Shown here in pieces: positions 61,801 to 64,000 of a stretch of 64,000 nucleotides of DNA (position 1 is the first letter of the stretch; every line of letters begins with the position of its first letter). A program made the translations under genes and the position numbers. Under the pieces are notes generated by a model. It was given only the letters and a program-made list of their open reading frames with translations, did not search any database and was not told the DNA's origin. The DNA lies in assembly GCF_037038585.1 (NCBI RefSeq), contig NC_092525.1, positions 31,832,367 through 31,896,366 of the forward strand, read 5' to 3'. The DNA comes from Patagioenas fasciata. Lineage: Eukaryota; Chordata; Aves; Columbiformes; Columbidae.

Positions 61801-64000
61801 GACTAACCAAATATGGGTTAGAATCAAAATATTTAACATCATTACTATGTTAAATGCTGAATTCATACTTAAATTCCTTAGTGCAGCCATAACTTCACTT
61901 AGAGTTCGCATAGATGTAAACCATGTAAAGCAATTATTATTAACTTGCAGTTTTAACTTCAGTAAATACACGTCAATCATTTTTCTGTTCACTAGAAAGT
62001 TACTGACAGCTATCCTTTAATCTTTTACACAAGCTATCAACATTTGAATAATAACTGGTGCATAATGGAAGGACACTCAGAGGCTGTAGCATTTCTAGGT
62101 AGCCAGTAGCTAATCCTGTGTAAAGTTGTGTGCGTTTAATGTCAGATTAGTGCTATACTTCCTTTCCTCAATGGCTGAGTTGCTTTATTGGGTACAAAGA
62201 TGCTTATGCCTTATGGCTTTATTGTTGAAGGCTGAAACTAGCGTGAAAACCTGAAATTTTGAGGATTGTCACAGATTCAAACAGGAAATCATGACATAAA
62301 ATTCTTTCATAGCTTTTAATATGCGCTAGACTTAAACACTCTGCTTGCCTAGTCAGGAATCTGTGTCCCATTGTCATTTGTATTTTCATTAATTGGAAGA
62401 TTTTTACCTGGCATTTTCTTTCTTCCTCCATTTTCCTTCTATTCTTAAAGCTATCTCTACCACATTCTTGACTACTCCTAACTTAGCAGGATTTTAAACT
62501 AAAATACTTTTCCACTGTGTAGTCCTGACAGGCTGGAGCTTCTGTGAAGCAACTTTGTTACTCTTGTCACAAAGTACACAGGCTTGGTTGCCTTGTCTTT
62601 GGCACAAGAGAAAAAAGGTCTAAGCACTATGTCGCTTGACCTTACAGTTAATGTGCTTTAACTGTTGTAACATAAACGGTGTGAGTATACAGGCACTGCA
62701 AGATTTGTACTGTGAGCTACATACTCTCAGGCTGCAGTAGATAGCACTGAAGTAAAGCAGTTACTCTCATGTAGGAAAGAATACGTATAAAGTTTGGCCG
62801 AGTTTCCATTAAGTAAAGTTGAAGGCTTAAGAAAAACTGACTAAGATAAATCTTGAACTAGCTGTTACTTATTTCAACATAAATCACATACTGGGGGAAA
62901 AAGGTGGAGGTTCTTTGTAGTTTGCCACTCTTTACTTTTAATTCAGACTGAATGGAATTAAATGATTTATAAACTGAAGTTCTACATTTCATGCACTACC
63001 CCTCTGTACATGCAGTCACTTTACATATATTACACAGCAGCTGTCTCTGCTTCCTGTTGGATGTTGCAAGGCTTGTATGTGTTACCTAGATTACAGGAGT
63101 GGTACAAAAGATTAGAATTGACATGCTTACCCACAAACTACACTGGCAGACCACAAGACACCTTTGGAGACAAAGCAAGTGGTTTCCAGTCTTACAGACT
63201 TTGTGATTTAGGACTGAAGTGCTTAAGTTTAAATTGTATATCAAGTGAAACTTTGTAAAGTTTGTCATACTGCTAGCTGATTTTTGTGCCTCTTGGAATG
63301 TTTTAGTGAGTTTGTTTTGCTGTTAAATTTCAGTTTCTTATTTATATTTCTACAGTATTTCAAACGTAGGTTTGCTTTAATCTTACAACAGTTTTCATAT
63401 TAAAAGCTAAATTGTGCCTAATGTAAGCAAGTCCACAAAAGGAAGTAGTCTCTACAATTTGGGATTGCTGAGCACCTCATAAGGCCAGTACTATGCATAG
63501 CTTTATGAAGGGGAGAAGCAACATAGAGAAACTTAGTGCTTCCTTCACTTAGCATGCATTTTTTTCCTTAGAAAGTGGGAATATGGATGCTGAAGATAGC
63601 TCTTTAAAATCTATTTTAACAACGTTTTCCTATACTTGAGGGATCCAGTAGTCGTTTTTAGCTTGTGAGCAACTGAAGAATACTCAGAGCTTAGTGATAC
63701 CTTTTTTTTTCCTTTTTGACAAATTATTTGGTATTTGATATACAAAATATTCTTTATAAGCCTGGCACCTTTTCCTCTTGTTCTATAGTCTTAGGTTAAA
63801 AAAAAAAAAAAATTCCAGATAAAAGGTTTCAGAACTGTATAGCATCAAGGAGACTTGTTGAGGAGAGAGGGTAATTTCTGGGAATTTATCTGCAATTCTT
63901 GTCTTAGATTTGAGTAGAGCTTTCAAAAGATACTGGGATGTTACTTTCCTTTATCTCTTTCGATTATCAGGGGATACAAAAAAATGACTGAATTAGGAGT
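58856..64000 (+). other. EVI5: EVI5 intron 19 (incomplete)
   Basis: At least 5.1 kb after exon 19 with no further exon found. Low-complexity T-run at about 63703-63711 and a 15-A run at 63798-63812. ORFs near 61642-62020 overlap on both strands without coding support. The acceptor and final coding exon(s) must lie beyond the window. Confidence 0.65.

Noticed and set aside
61642..62020. Overlapping ORFs on both strands (116 and 101 residues), tested as the missing C-terminal exon
   Set aside because: Neither reads like the acidic Ser-rich EVI5 tail, and no acceptor joins in frame after HHE.
1..64000. CRISPR arrays, operons, ribosome binding sites, tRNA and rRNA genes
   Set aside because: None seen; the window is a spliced vertebrate gene.

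Overview
The window is vertebrate nuclear DNA, most likely from a bird. It holds most of one plus-strand protein-coding gene, EVI5 (ecotropic viral integration site 5), a TBC-domain Rab GTPase-activating-type protein with a long C-terminal coiled coil. The bird assignment is inferred. Two solo LTRs resemble an LTR family I know from avian genomes, and the exons encode a protein nearly identical to mammalian EVI5. There is no bacterial-style gene packing: about 2.3 kb of coding exons lie in 64 kb of AT-rich, CpG-poor intron.

Layout: positions 1 to about 165 are a CpG-rich promoter and probable first exon, with an ATG at 78 and a strong splice donor at 153. Intron 1 (11.8 kb) contains a plus-oriented solo LTR (1546-2069), a possible decayed coding relic (899-1150), a degenerate tandem duplication and a CpG-rich patch (about 7620-7805). 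Exons 2-3 (11980-12209, 16117-16306) encode the N-terminal region. Exons 4-9 (19113-24173) encode the TBC domain, with the arginine finger in exon 4 and the glutamine finger in exon 5. Intron 6 holds a 145-bp hAT-type MITE with 8-bp target-site duplications. Intron 7 holds a second LTR of the same family, in the opposite orientation, 41 bp after exon 7. Exons 10-19 (25561-58855) encode the coiled coil. After exon 19 the window runs for 5.1 kb without another exon, so the last coding exon(s), stop codon and 3' UTR lie beyond position 64000.

All 18 junctions keep one reading frame. Exons 2-19 give 749 codons, or 774 with the proposed exon 1. The coiled-coil exons are all phase 0-0, and exons 14, 15, 16 and 18 each end with a related unit of about 25 residues (consensus VRLREAE...), which suggests the coiled coil grew by exon duplication. 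I found no second gene, tRNA, rRNA, CRISPR array or intact mobile element. The long stretches between exons are introns, and most of their short ORFs are chance.
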